From positions 1 through 44,440 of the forward strand of contig CAZDYI010000004.1 of NCBI GenBank assembly GCA_964509765.1: a stretch of DNA of 44,440 nucleotides. The letters run 5' to 3'. The stretch comes from CAZDYI01 sp964509765 (GTDB lineage: Bacteria; Pseudomonadota; Gammaproteobacteria; Tethybacterales; Tethybacteraceae). This document shows positions 1-7,649 of the stretch, piece by piece (position 1 is the stretch's first letter; every line of letters begins with the position of its first letter). The notes beneath the pieces are model-generated. The model did not search any database and was not told the origin of the DNA. It was given only the letters and a program-made list of their open reading frames with translations. Both the position numbers and the translations under genes were made by a program.

Positions 1-803
1 TGCGCACCGGGCTCGTCTCGGGATTCGCCGGCGTGTTCGCGAAGTCGGAGGGGCAGGCGGAGCGCTTCCGGAGCCTCGGCGCAAGGCAGGTCGCGGTGAC
101 CGGGGAGATGCGCTTCGACCAGGAGGTCCCGAAGCCCCAGCTCGCCGCGGGCAAGGCGGCGCGCAAGTGGCTGTCGGCGGCCGTGCGGCCGTGCGTCTCG
201 TTCATCAGCGTGATCGAGGGCGAGGAGGACACCTACCTTGAGGTGATGGACAGGATCGCGAAAGGCATCGCGGACAGGAAGGAGGAAAGGCCGCTGTTCG
301 TCGTCGTCCCGCGCGCGCCTGAGCGCTTCGGCGACGTTGCCGCAATCCTGGAGAAAAGGGGCGTTGCGTGCGGCAGGCGCAGCGCGCTGTTCGACGGCAG
401 GCTGAAGCCGAGGGGCGACGCGCCCGCGATCGACGCGCTGCTCGGCGACTCGCTCGGCGAGGTTCACTTCTACATGGCCATGAGCGACGCCGTGGTAGTC
501 GGCGGGGGCTTTTCCGCCAAGGGCGCGCACAACGTCATCGAGGCGCTGTCCCAGGGCAAGCCGGTTTTCGTCGGGCCCGAGACGCACACGATCGAGTACC
601 CGCTGGCCGAGGCGCTTGAGGAGGGTGTTGCAACCAGGACCGGAACCGCCGCGGAAATGGCGGAAGCCCTGTCCGCTCAGCTCGGCAAGAAGGCCGACAG
701 GAAAAGGATCGCCGCGTTCTGCAGGGCGCACGGCGAAGCGGCCAGGCGCACCCTCGAGGCGCTGCCGGGGATGATCGAGGGGGCGGGGCTCACCAGGCGC
801 TGA
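1..803 (+). CDS. WaaA-like Kdo (or related CMP-sugar) transferase, C-terminal part
   Basis: This is a partial gene whose 5' end lies outside the window; the reading frame is open from base 3 and about 266 residues are visible. It matches the C-terminal GT-B domain of WaaA/KdtA, which moves Kdo from CMP-Kdo to lipid A at the cytoplasmic face of the inner membrane. Visible family landmarks in order are AKSEGQAERFRSLGA, VTGEMRFD, VVPRAPERF, LGDSLGEV and a nucleotide-sugar loop GAHNVIEALSQGKPVFVGP. Two conserved blocks are altered: the usual STHxGEE is SVIEGEE, and GGHN is GAHN. A divergent WaaA is the safest reading, but a paralogue that transfers another CMP-linked sugar is possible because a CMP-sugar synthetase-like gene lies just downstream on the other strand. 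Its stop overlaps the end of the converging SDR gene by 14 bp. Confidence 0.8.
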   Translation, partial: RTGLVSGFAGVFAKSEGQAERFRSLGARQVAVTGEMRFDQEVPKPQLAAGKAARKWLSAAVRPCVSFISVIEGEEDTYLEVMDRIAKGIADRKEERPLFVVVPRAPERFGDVAAILEKRGVACGRRSALFDGRLKPRGDAPAIDALLGDSLGEVHFYMAMSDAVVVGGGFSAKGAHNVIEALSQGKPVFVGPETHTIEYPLAEALEEGVATRTGTAAEMAEALSAQLGKKADRKRIAAFCRAHGEAARRTLEALPGMIEGAGLTRR

Positions 804-1572
804 AGCCGCCGTCGACGCTGACGAACTGCCCGGTCATGTAGCGCGCCCTCTCCGAGCACAGGAACACCAGCACGTCCGAGATCTCCTGCGGCTCGGCCAT
901 CCGGCCGAGCATCGTCAGTCCCGACACCCGCTTCCGAAACTCGTCGTCGTGGCCGTTGAACACCGCGCCCGGCGCCAGGGTGTTGACGGTGACCCCGCGC
1001 GCCGCCCAGAGGCCCGCGAGCCAGACCGTCAGCCCGTGCACTCCTGCCTTCGAGACCGAGTAGGCGCACATCGACTTGAACGGCATGCCCTCGTAAATCT
1101 CGTGGTGGGGCCCGCGCAGCGCGTACATCGAGGCGACGTTGACGAGCGTCGCATCGTGCTTGCCGGCGACGTCGCGGTCGACCTGCCTGGCGACGACGTA
1201 GGCTCCGGTGAGGTTCACGCGCAGGGTTCGCTCGAACGTCTCTACGTCGCTGTCGGCAAAGTCCGGGAAGGCCTCCCCCTCGCCCGCGGCGAGCTCCGGG
1301 GTGACCGCGGCGTTGTTGACCACGGCGCTCGGCAGCCAGCCGTCCGCCGCGGCCTCCGCGAACGCCTCGGCCACCTGCCCCTCGTCGGTCACGTCCAGGG
1401 CACGGGACCTGAAGCGCTCGCTCGCGCCGTGGCGCTCCCGCAGGGCCTCGAGCCGCTCGCCCGGCAGCTCGGTCGCGAGCACCCGGGCTCCGGCGCCGAG
1501 CATCGCCGCGACGTGCGACGTTCCGAGCACGCCGCCCGCTCCTGTGACCAGGACCGTGCGGCCCTCAAGCAC
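790..1572 (-). CDS. SDR-family NAD(P)-dependent oxidoreductase
   Basis: This is a classical short-chain dehydrogenase of 260 residues, starting at GTG. The Rossmann motif TGAGGVLG is at residues 10-17, NNAA is at 86-89, and the catalytic tetrad is N120, S148, Y171 and K175 in YSVSK. It is the last gene of a three-gene minus-strand operon and overlaps the cytidylyltransferase gene by 8 bp. SDRs of this type recur in sialic, legionaminic and pseudaminic acid clusters (PtmA of Campylobacter is one), so a role in making or modifying an acidic surface sugar is inferred from context. The substrate cannot be read from the sequence. The 3' end runs 14 bp into the converging WaaA-like gene, leaving no room for a terminator. 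Confidence 0.85.
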   Translation of the reverse strand: MLEGRTVLVTGAGGVLGTSHVAAMLGAGARVLATELPGERLEALRERHGASERFRSRALDVTDEGQVAEAFAEAAADGWLPSAVVNNAAVTPELAAGEGEAFPDFADSDVETFERTLRVNLTGAYVVARQVDRDVAGKHDATLVNVASMYALRGPHHEIYEGMPFKSMCAYSVSKAGVHGLTVWLAGLWAARGVTVNTLAPGAVFNGHDDEFRKRVSGLTMLGRMAEPQEISDVLVFLCSERARYMTGQFVSVDGGFSAW

Positions 1573-2284
1573 GGTACAGGCCTTCGTCGTAGGTGTGCCT
1601 CTCCTCCATGAGTGCGTCGGCGACCTTGAGGTCGAGAGCGGTGTCGACGTCGACGCACCGCTCGCGGGGCATCACGAACGGTATGACCCTGCCTTCGAGC
1701 AGGTCCTTCGCACGCTTGAGGTAGTCCGGCGAGATCACGTAGATCGACGCGGCGTGCTCGTAGACGAGCGGCGCCTTCTGGCGCGAGGACACCTTGCTCT
1801 CCGGCTCCTTGCTCAGCCGCAGCGAGCCGTCCTCGTTCGGCTCGACGAGGTTGAAGTACGGGTTCTTGCGCGCCTCGCAGCACGACATGACCATGTCGGG
1901 CCTCTCGAGCTCGAACAGGTCGATCGCGTCGTCGATGTCCTCCGGCAGGCGCATCGGCGAGGACGCGTCGAGGTCGAGGAAGGCGATGATCGGGGTATCG
2001 CAGATCCCCTCGGCAATCTTCAGCGAGTGCTGCCAGACCTTCCACTTCGGGGTGTCCGAGCGGGCGAGCGACTTCGGGCGCAGGCCGATGTCCTCGGCGC
2101 CCTTGCGAACGCAGCGCCCGTAGATCTCCTCGTCGTCGGTCGAGACGATGATCGGCCCGTACCTGCGGTTGAAGATCAGCTGGTCCATGGACCAGTCGAT
2201 CAGCGGTATTCCCATCACCTCGGCGAAGTGCTTGCCGGGCAGGCCCTTGCTTCCCTTGCGCACCCCTATGTGCTTGACGATCAT
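1565..2284 (-). CDS. NeuA/PtmB-like CMP-sugar cytidylyltransferase
   Basis: The 239-residue product belongs to the acylneuraminate cytidylyltransferase family, which activates nine-carbon (or Kdo-type) keto sugars with CTP to give CMP-sugars in the cytoplasm. The nucleotide-binding loop RKGSKGLPGKHF is at residues 9-20. It is followed by IIVSTDDEEI, DASSPMRLPEDI (the TSPLR-type block) and a C-terminal VDTALDLKVAD that matches the family's metal-binding IDTP-D segment. The ATG start overlaps the stop of the upstream oxidoreductase as ATGA, so translation is probably coupled. It is more like NeuA, PtmB and PseF than KdsB by its first motif. The actual sugar (sialic, legionaminic, pseudaminic or another acid) is unknown, because the synthase and epimerase genes are not in the window. 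Confidence 0.8.
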   Translation of the reverse strand: MIVKHIGVRKGSKGLPGKHFAEVMGIPLIDWSMDQLIFNRRYGPIIVSTDDEEIYGRCVRKGAEDIGLRPKSLARSDTPKWKVWQHSLKIAEGICDTPIIAFLDLDASSPMRLPEDIDDAIDLFELERPDMVMSCCEARKNPYFNLVEPNEDGSLRLSKEPESKVSSRQKAPLVYEHAASIYVISPDYLKRAKDLLEGRVIPFVMPRERCVDVDTALDLKVADALMEERHTYDEGLYRA

Positions 2285-3234
2285 TGGACGGCTTCCTTTG
2301 TGTCTGGTACCGTGAATTCTCTGCTTTCCCAGGCCTTGGCGATCAGCTCGCTGCTTTCCGAAACCAGGTCCAGGCGCGGGACGAGATCGATGTGGGACGC
2401 GGGGTACTTGCCCTGAATGAGCTTGAGGAAGTCCTCCATCGCCGACAGGAACAGCGAGTTGCGCTCGCATGAGACGTCGCGCTTGCCGTTGCCGTCGGAA
2501 TGCGTCCCGGCGACGAAGTCGAGCTCCGCGGTGCGGCCGAGGAACTCTATCCTCGCGGTCCTTGCGCGGTGCGGCCTGTGGTAGTCGACCGACACCCGGC
2601 CCGGCGGTCCCAGGGGGCCCTTCGAGCACAGGTAGACGTCGCTCGCGAAGTCGACCCCGGGGAAGCCTTCCCTTCCCTCCGACCTTACCCGGACGGCCTC
2701 AAGGCCGGGGAAGAGGTAGCACGCCATGTCGATCTCGTGGCACAGGTCGAGCAGGGCGCCGCCGCCCTCGGCCCTAGCCGCGTAGCTTTTCTCGAACGAC
2801 CAGTCCTTGCGCCACAGGTTCACGTCGTGGCCGCATGTGAACTCGAACGCCCATGCGGATGACAGGTCCGAGTCCGCAAGCCTCAGGAAGCCCGGGTGGT
2901 AGCGCATCATGAAGCCGACCATGCTGCGGTAGCAGATGCGGGCGGTCGCGGCCTTGATCGCCTTGAGGTCCTCTGTGCGGAAGGCAAGCGGCTTCTCGAC
3001 GTACATCGGGATGTTCCTCTGCGCGAACTCCTCGATCAGGGGCAGCCTGACGTCGGTGGCCGTGGCGATGACCGCTGCGTCGCAGGGCTTCTTGTCCAGG
3101 AGCTTGGCGAGCGGCGTTTCCTTGAGCGCGCGGAAGGGGACCAAAATGGGCACCGTGCCCAGGCGCTCGAGGTTCTCGCGGTGCCGGCGGCCGGCCGACC
3201 CGGCCCCGACCACCATGATCCTAAGCTTGCCCAA
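2281..3234 (-). CDS. Gfo/Idh/MocA-family oxidoreductase
   Basis: This is a 317-residue NAD(P)-dependent sugar oxidoreductase. The N-terminal Rossmann motif is VGAGSAGRRH at residues 9-18, the conserved VEKPLAF lies near residue 80, and the active-site block GGGALLDLCHEIDM supplies the His and Asp typical of the family. It is first in a three-gene operon with a CMP-sugar synthetase and an SDR, which points to synthesis of a modified acidic sugar for the cell surface. The start used here is TTG with AAGGCGG seven bases ahead. An internal ATG at 3216 (MVVGAGS) is also possible but would trim the first beta strand. A candidate promoter with TACAAT as the -10 lies about 50 bp upstream. Confidence 0.82.
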   Translation of the reverse strand: MGKLRIMVVGAGSAGRRHRENLERLGTVPILVPFRALKETPLAKLLDKKPCDAAVIATATDVRLPLIEEFAQRNIPMYVEKPLAFRTEDLKAIKAATARICYRSMVGFMMRYHPGFLRLADSDLSSAWAFEFTCGHDVNLWRKDWSFEKSYAARAEGGGALLDLCHEIDMACYLFPGLEAVRVRSEGREGFPGVDFASDVYLCSKGPLGPPGRVSVDYHRPHRARTARIEFLGRTAELDFVAGTHSDGNGKRDVSCERNSLFLSAMEDFLKLIQGKYPASHIDLVPRLDLVSESSELIAKAWESREFTVPDTKEAVQ

Positions 3235-3281
3235 AGTGTGCCGCCTTTTTCGTGGTCAGGTTCGCGCGGGTTAGGGGTTCC

Positions 3282-3308
3282 ATTGTATTTGCAGGACTTT
3301 CTTACAAT
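3282..3308. promoter_or_regulatory. Candidate divergent promoter with inverted -10 elements
   Basis: In the 94-bp gap between the divergent Gfo/Idh and nnr genes, ATTGTA (3282-3287) and TACAAT (3303-3308) form a perfect inverted pair. Each reads as a TACAAT -10 box on its own strand, placing start points near 3275 (minus) and 3315 (plus). The opposite element reads as a poor -35 at only 14 bp spacing. This rests on pattern alone. Confidence 0.4.
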
Positions 3309-3328
3309 CACCGTTGCCTGCAGGGCGC

Positions 3329-4780
3329 ATGCTTCCGATGAGGATCTTGGACGTCGAGACGGTGCGCGCCGTCGAACGCAGGGAGTTCAGAAGGCGCCCG
3401 ACCTTCGAGGTGATGACGGACGCCGCGGCGGCGGTCGCCCGCGCCTGTTCGGACCTGCCGGACCCGCTGCTGTTCGTCGCCGGCAAGGGCAACAACGGCG
3501 GCGACGCATGCGTGGCCGCGGGCATGCTTGCCCTGGCGAACCGCGAGGTGCACCTCTGGAGGCCGCTCGGTCCTCCCGTTCGCGGCGGCGACGCCGAGCG
3601 CGCAGCGAAGGACTACGCCAGGATGAGCGGGCCGGAGGCAGGCCCGGGCGCGCTGAGGCGGTGCGGGGCCGTAATCGACGGCCTGTTCGGGATCGGCCTG
3701 GACCGGAACCTCGCGGGCGACGCAGCAAGGTGCGTGAGGAGGATCAACTCGTCCGGCAAGCCGGTGCTGGCGATCGACGTCCCGAGCGGGCTTGACTCCG
3801 ACCGCGGCGCAGTGATGGGCGCAGCCGTGCGGGCGGAAAGGACGGTCACCTTCTTCGGCATGAAGCCCGGGCTGCTGATGCGCGCCGGGCGGGACCATGC
3901 GGGCGAGGTGATCGTCGCCGACCTGTCAACCGGCGACGACGGGTCGCCCGGCGGCGAGCTGGTAGACGGCCCGGTCGGGACCGGGAGGCTGCTGCGGAAG
4001 TCGGACAGCAACAAGGGCGACCACGGATCGCTCGCAGTCATCGGCGGCTCAGCCGGGATGCTCGGGGCCCTGATGCTCGCGACCCGCGCTGCCGTCGCGC
4101 ACGGCGCGGGCAAGGTCTTCGCGGTCGAGACCGGCGGCTCGGGCACCGCGGTCGACCCGCTCCGCCCGGAGGTGATGTGGCGCGGCGAGGTTCCGGACCG
4201 GATCAGCGCGGCCGCGGTGGGCGTCGGCGCGGGGGTAACCGACTCCGCGAGGGATTGGCTCCGCGAGGCCGTCGGGCTGCGCGTCCCGCTCGTGGTCGAC
4301 GCCGACGGCCTGAACATGCTTGCAGGGAGCCCGCGCTTGCGCTCCGGCCTGAGGAAAAGGCGCGCCCCGACCGTGCTCACCCCGCACCCCGCCGAGGCGG
4401 CCAGGCTGCTCGGCAAGGGGACCGCGGAGGTGCAGGACGACAGGGTGGGCTCCGCGCTGCGGCTCGCCAAGCGACTCGGCGGCGTCGTTGCCCTCAAGGG
4501 GTCCGGGACGGTCGTCGCCGGGCCCGACGGAAGGTGGGGGATAGTCTCCTCGGGCAACCCGGGGCTCGCCCAGGCCGGAAGCGGCGACGTGCTCACCGGC
4601 ATCGTAGGGGGGCTGCTCTGCCAGGGCGTGCCCGCCTGGGAGGCCGCGGCCGCTGGGTCGTGGCTGCTCGGCGCGGGGGCGGACCGGGTCCGTTCCTGGA
4701 CCGGCGGCGAGATAGGCCTGCCGCTCGATGAGATCACGGCGGAGTCCTCGTCGATCCTGGCCGGCCGGCTTTCGGGTTGA
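3329..4780 (+). CDS. nnr: Bifunctional NAD(P)HX epimerase / ADP-dependent dehydratase
   Basis: This is the two-domain NAD(P)HX repair enzyme (YjeF family) of the cytoplasm. The N-terminal epimerase domain carries AGKGNNGGDACVAA, DGLFGIGLDRNLAG and VPSGLDSDRGAVMG. The C-terminal kinase-like dehydratase domain carries KGDHGSLAVIGGSAGMLGA, VDADGLNML, LTPHPAEAARLLG and the nucleotide-binding NPGLAQAGSGDVLTGI. Together they convert the R and S forms of damaged NAD(P)H hydrates back to NAD(P)H. The length of about 483 residues is normal for the fused form. The start is uncertain: TTG 3314, ATG 3329 and ATG 3338 are all in frame, and AGGG just before 3329 favours that one slightly. The gene leads a coupled nnr-gdpD-trmB unit. 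Confidence 0.93.
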   Translation: MLPMRILDVETVRAVERREFRRRPTFEVMTDAAAAVARACSDLPDPLLFVAGKGNNGGDACVAAGMLALANREVHLWRPLGPPVRGGDAERAAKDYARMSGPEAGPGALRRCGAVIDGLFGIGLDRNLAGDAARCVRRINSSGKPVLAIDVPSGLDSDRGAVMGAAVRAERTVTFFGMKPGLLMRAGRDHAGEVIVADLSTGDDGSPGGELVDGPVGTGRLLRKSDSNKGDHGSLAVIGGSAGMLGALMLATRAAVAHGAGKVFAVETGGSGTAVDPLRPEVMWRGEVPDRISAAAVGVGAGVTDSARDWLREAVGLRVPLVVDADGLNMLAGSPRLRSGLRKRRAPTVLTPHPAEAARLLGKGTAEVQDDRVGSALRLAKRLGGVVALKGSGTVVAGPDGRWGIVSSGNPGLAQAGSGDVLTGIVGGLLCQGVPAWEAAAAGSWLLGAGADRVRSWTGGEIGLPLDEITAESSSILAGRLSG

Positions 4781-5481
4781 GCCACTTCCGGCTTGCGACG
4801 GTAATCGGCCACCGCGGCGTCCCGGCCGCGGAGCCGGAGAACAGCCTTGCCGGGCTGCGGCGGGCGGCCGAGCTCGGCCACTCCTGGTGCGAGATAGACA
4901 CCCAGGCGTCGAGCGACGGGGTGGCGTTCGTCCACCACGACTTCAGGATCGCGTCCTGCGGCGACAGGCTGCTTTCGAAGATGGACTCCGCCGAGCTCTC
5001 CCGGGTTGCGGTCGGAACCACGTCCGACGGGGGCGCCGAGATGCTGCCGACCCTTGAGGACTGCCTGGCGGTGGCCGAGGAGTGCGGGCTCGGCCTTGTC
5101 GTCGAGATCAAGTCCAGGCGTTTCAGGTACGCGGCCGACGCCGAGGCGGCCGCGACGGCCCTTCGCAACCGGCCGGTCTCGCGGCTGATGGTTTCGAGCT
5201 TCTCGGTCAGGGCGCTCGGGAACTTCGCCAGGCTGATGCCGGACGTTCCGATTGCTCAGAACGTCGGCAGGATCGGCCTCAGCTTCATGCCGGGGGCGTC
5301 CAACGTCCATTTCGACGCCGACAAGGCGAGCAGGCGGGGGATAGCCAGGATCGTTGATTCCGGCTTGGGGGCGTACGCATACACGGTCAACCGGCGCGAC
5401 AGGCTCGAGTGGCTGCTGTCGCAGGGCGTGCACGGGGTGTTCACCGACACCCCTGATCTGCTTTCAGCCGCCGCGGAGTGA
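4777..5481 (+). CDS. Glycerophosphodiester phosphodiesterase
   Basis: This 234-residue cytoplasmic-type GDPD hydrolyses deacylated phospholipids (glycerophosphodiesters) to glycerol-3-phosphate and an alcohol. The catalytic HRG is at residues 12-14, PEN at 20-22, the metal-binding pair E39 and D41 lies in CEIDTQASSDG, and the second catalytic His is H54 in HHD. E108-I-K is also conserved, and the barrel closes with GVFTDTPD. No signal peptide is seen, so it is UgpQ-like rather than periplasmic GlpQ. It starts at TTG inside a TTGA overlap with the nnr stop and ends in a GTGA overlap with trmB, so the three genes are probably translated together. Confidence 0.92.
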   Translation: MSHFRLATVIGHRGVPAAEPENSLAGLRRAAELGHSWCEIDTQASSDGVAFVHHDFRIASCGDRLLSKMDSAELSRVAVGTTSDGGAEMLPTLEDCLAVAEECGLGLVVEIKSRRFRYAADAEAAATALRNRPVSRLMVSSFSVRALGNFARLMPDVPIAQNVGRIGLSFMPGASNVHFDADKASRRGIARIVDSGLGAYAYTVNRRDRLEWLLSQGVHGVFTDTPDLLSAAAE

Positions 5482-6173
5482 CGGAAGCCGGCAAGGACGG
5501 CGGCCGGCGCGCCGTCAGGTCCTATGTCCTCAGGTCGTCCAGGCTAAGCCCGGGCAAGGCAAGGACCATGGAGCGCCTGTACCCGGTCCACGGCGTCGAC
5601 GTCAACCGCGAAGCATTCGACTGGGCTGCGGAGTTCCCGCAGACGGGCTCCCTGCACGCCGAGATCGGCATCGGAAGCGGCGAGGGAATGGTCGCCTTCG
5701 CCGCGGCCAACCCGGACGCAGCGATCGTCGGCTTCGAGGTCTACCCGTCCGGGGTGGCGTCGGCCCTGCGCGGCATAGAGGAGGCGGGGCTCGCGAACGC
5801 GAAGGTTGCGATGTGCGACGCGGTCGAGCGCCTGCCGCGGATGTTCGGGCCGGGCTCGCTGGACGGGGTGCGGATCTTCTACCCGGACCCCTGGCAGAAG
5901 AAGCGCCACCGCAAGCGCAGGATGGTCAACGAGGGGTTCCTGGGCATGGTCGCCGCGCTTACTGCGCAGGGCGGCGTCCTCCACTTCGCAACTGACTGGA
6001 AGGACTACGCCGATGACGTCCGCGACCTGGTCGCCGCTAGCGGCGACTGGAGCATGGTTTCCTTCGGCTCGGGCGGGGAGGAGTGCCGCCGCGGCAGGGC
6101 GGTAACGCGCTTCGAGAGGCGCGCCGAGCGGGAGGGCAGGAAGTCCTGGGACCTGGTTGCCGAAAGGGCCTAG
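5478..6173 (+). CDS. trmB: tRNA (guanine-N7)-methyltransferase
   Basis: TrmB uses S-adenosylmethionine to make 7-methylguanosine at position 46 of tRNA. The 231-residue protein shows the N-terminal RSYVLRSSRLSPGKA (family RSFVLRQGR), the SAM-binding loop EIGIGSGEGMVAFAAANP, the acidic GFEVY strand, and the signature IFYPDPWQKKRHRKRRMVN with the substrate-binding Asp and Lys residues. It ends with VTRFERRAEREGRKSWDLV, also typical. The GTG start overlaps the gdpD stop as GTGA. It converges on the 72-residue minus-strand gene with only 4 bp between stop codons. Confidence 0.95.
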   Translation: MTEAGKDGGRRAVRSYVLRSSRLSPGKARTMERLYPVHGVDVNREAFDWAAEFPQTGSLHAEIGIGSGEGMVAFAAANPDAAIVGFEVYPSGVASALRGIEEAGLANAKVAMCDAVERLPRMFGPGSLDGVRIFYPDPWQKKRHRKRRMVNEGFLGMVAALTAQGGVLHFATDWKDYADDVRDLVAASGDWSMVSFGSGGEECRRGRAVTRFERRAEREGRKSWDLVAERA

Positions 6174-6177
6174 CAGG

Positions 6178-6396
6178 CTAGAGCCGCGTCGACAGAACCG
6201 AGATCCGCTTGGTGAGCTCGCGCACGCTGCCCGGGATGTCCTTGATCTCGGGGTTGTCCTCGAGGAACAGGACAAACCTGTTGAGCGAGGCTGCGAGCTC
6301 GGACATCGAGTCCGCAAGGGCCCTGATGTCCTCGGAGCTCGGCGAGTCGGAGCCGCCTGACTTGCCGTGGTGCTTGTTTTCGTCCTTCTTCGTCAT
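6178..6396 (-). CDS. Small helical protein of unknown function (72 aa)
   Basis: I do not recognise this protein. The first 20 residues are polar and charged (His, Lys, Ser and Gly rich). From about residue 22 to the end it is a likely amphipathic helix with heptad-spaced Leu, Ile and Val residues, broken once by DNPEIKDIPG. It starts at ATG with AAGG three bases upstream and lies 10 bp after ridA, so it is probably the third gene of the ykgJ-ridA operon. A small oligomeric or adaptor protein is possible, but no function is implied by the sequence. Confidence 0.6.
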   Translation of the reverse strand: MTKKDENKHHGKSGGSDSPSSEDIRALADSMSELAASLNRFVLFLEDNPEIKDIPGSVRELTKRISVLSTRL

Positions 6397-6406
6397 TGCC
6401 TTGCCG

Positions 6407-6796
6407 TCAGCCTGCTGCCATGATTCCCTCGACCTCGACCGCGGCCCCCTTGGGCAGGGAGGCGACGCCGATCGCGGCGCGCGCCGGGTAGGGCGCGTCG
6501 AGGAACTCCGTGGCGATCTCGTTGAACAGGGCGAAGTTGCCGAGGTCGACCATGTACACGTTCAGCTTGACGACCTTGCCGAGGCTGCCTCCGGCCGCCT
6601 CGCAGACCGCCTTCAGGTTTGCGAACACCCGTCTTGCCTCGGCCTCGAAGCCGCCCTCGACCAGCTCGCCGGAGTCGGGGTCGAGGCCTATCTGGCCTGA
6701 CAGGAACACCAGCCCGCCGCCCGAGTGCGCGACGCTGTAGGGGCCGATAGCAGCCGGCGCCCCCTGCGCCTCAGTCGTCGCCTTGGCCTCGCTCAT
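6407..6796 (-). CDS. ridA: RidA-family enamine/imine deaminase
   Basis: RidA (YjgF/YER057c/UK114) hydrolyses reactive 2-aminoacrylate-type enamines and imines released by PLP enzymes. The 129-residue product has the family landmarks AIGPYSVAH, GQIGLDPDSGELVEGG, the KLNVYMVDLGNFALFN segment, and the catalytic Arg at residue 106 in YPARAAIGVASLPKGAAVEVE. The ATG start overlaps the stop of the ykgJ-like gene as ATGA, so the two are likely co-translated. Length and motifs fit the archetypal RidA subgroup that keeps the key arginine. Confidence 0.93.
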   Translation of the reverse strand: MSEAKATTEAQGAPAAIGPYSVAHSGGGLVFLSGQIGLDPDSGELVEGGFEAEARRVFANLKAVCEAAGGSLGKVVKLNVYMVDLGNFALFNEIATEFLDAPYPARAAIGVASLPKGAAVEVEGIMAAG

Positions 6797-7275
6797 TCCT
6801 CGCCGTTCCCAGCGTAGGATTGTAATAGCCACGTCACCCTGTCGTTGTCGTAGAAGGGGTGGCTCGCGTCGATCGTCCAGGGCATCTCCTTGAGGAGTAT
6901 GACCTTCCTGCCGCCTGCGACCGCGGACTCGACGAGCATCCTGTCGTGCCACTCGCAGCGCTCGCCGGGATGGTCGCGGCAGATGCTGGGGCGGTGCTCG
7001 TACACGGTGCACATCCGCGTTTCCTTGTCGAGGAACACGCAGGACTCGCCCTTGAACACAGGGTCGGCCGTCAGCTTGAGGCGGGTGACCTTGGGGCTTT
7101 CCCTGACGGTGTACTCGCTCCGCACGTCGGCTTCGGTGAGTCCGATCCCGCGCGCGAGCCTCATGACGTCGTCGCGGTTTACCTGGATGATCGGGTACGC
7201 GCAGCAATAGCCCACGCAGGAGTCGCAGTCATAGGGTGCGGAGGACACAGCCGGGCGGAAGTATAGGTCATGCAC
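6793..7275 (-). CDS. YkgJ-family cysteine-cluster protein
   Basis: This 160-residue protein belongs to the YkgJ (UPF0153) family of putative zinc or iron-sulfur binding proteins. It has two cysteine groups: C17, C20, C24 and C25 in CDSCVGYCC, and C79, C89, C99 and C107 around CTVYEHRPSICRDHPGERC. The family's biochemical role is not settled. The chosen start is GTG at 7275, which overlaps by 6 bp the first bases of the divergent small reading frame at 7270, so one of these two starts may be wrong. Its promoter should lie inside the low-GC island. It is coupled to ridA by ATGA. Confidence 0.88.
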   Translation of the reverse strand: MHDLYFRPAVSSAPYDCDSCVGYCCAYPIIQVNRDDVMRLARGIGLTEADVRSEYTVRESPKVTRLKLTADPVFKGESCVFLDKETRMCTVYEHRPSICRDHPGERCEWHDRMLVESAVAGGRKVILLKEMPWTIDASHPFYDNDRVTWLLQSYAGNGEE

Positions 7276-7497
7276 CCCAGGATAAGCTTGTTCGACGCCG
7301 TGCTTGCAACCGAGGAGGATTTAGCTGATGAGCTAGTCAGCAAGATCAAGACCTGGCACTGGATCGTTCTCGGAATGCTTCAGATTGCAGTTGCAGTTCT
7401 CGGCAATGTGGCTGACCTGGATGTGTTGGAATATTTTGTTGTACCTGGTTTGGCGGCAATTTGTAGTTCGATCACTACCAGAAAGCAGACAGGATAA
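7270..7497 (+). CDS. Copy D of an unrecognised membrane-protein family, N-truncated and interrupted
   Basis: The 75-residue frame contains two likely membrane segments. It is related to the proteins at 7685, 8496 and 9088: it keeps W-H-W, then exactly 23 residues, then YF (HW at about residues 30-31, YF at 55-56), then a VVPG/LAA segment matching the VPA motif of the others. It lacks the first membrane segment seen in the other copies and stops at TAA 7495-7497. In the same frame, 3 bp after the stop, an ATG opens a short frame matching the missing last segment. It is therefore either a decaying copy or a gene split into two coupled pieces. The ATG lies within the divergent ykgJ start, so the true start is doubtful. 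Confidence 0.4.
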   Translation: MHPRISLFDAVLATEEDLADELVSKIKTWHWIVLGMLQIAVAVLGNVADLDVLEYFVVPGLAAICSSITTRKQTG

Positions 7498-7500
7498 GGC

Positions 7501-7575
7501 ATGGGGTACACCACACGAAATCAGATTATGATTTGGTTGGTTCTGTCTGCATTGTTTGTGCACATGAATTACTAA
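7501..7575 (+). CDS. Mini-ORF with the last membrane segment of copy D
   Basis: This 24-residue frame begins with ATG 3 bp after the TAA of the preceding frame and in the same phase. Its TTRNQIMIWLVLSALF aligns with ETRHQIAVYLVLVWF, the final membrane segment of the 7685 copy. AGGA lies six bases before the ATG, so reinitiation is conceivable. It may equally be the tail of a pseudogene. Confidence 0.3.
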   Translation: MGYTTRNQIMIWLVLSALFVHMNY

Positions 7576-7649
7576 TGAGTTGCGGCACGGCGTGTGTCGA
7601 TCCGCTCTGTGCCGTGTGTCTGCAGAATGCAGCGCGGTCCTTGCAGTGA

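Noticed and set aside
3613..5433. A 606-codon minus-strand frame opposite nnr and gdpD
   Set aside because: It is antisense to two enzymes with complete catalytic motifs and consists of low-complexity Ser, Pro, Arg and Thr rich sequence.
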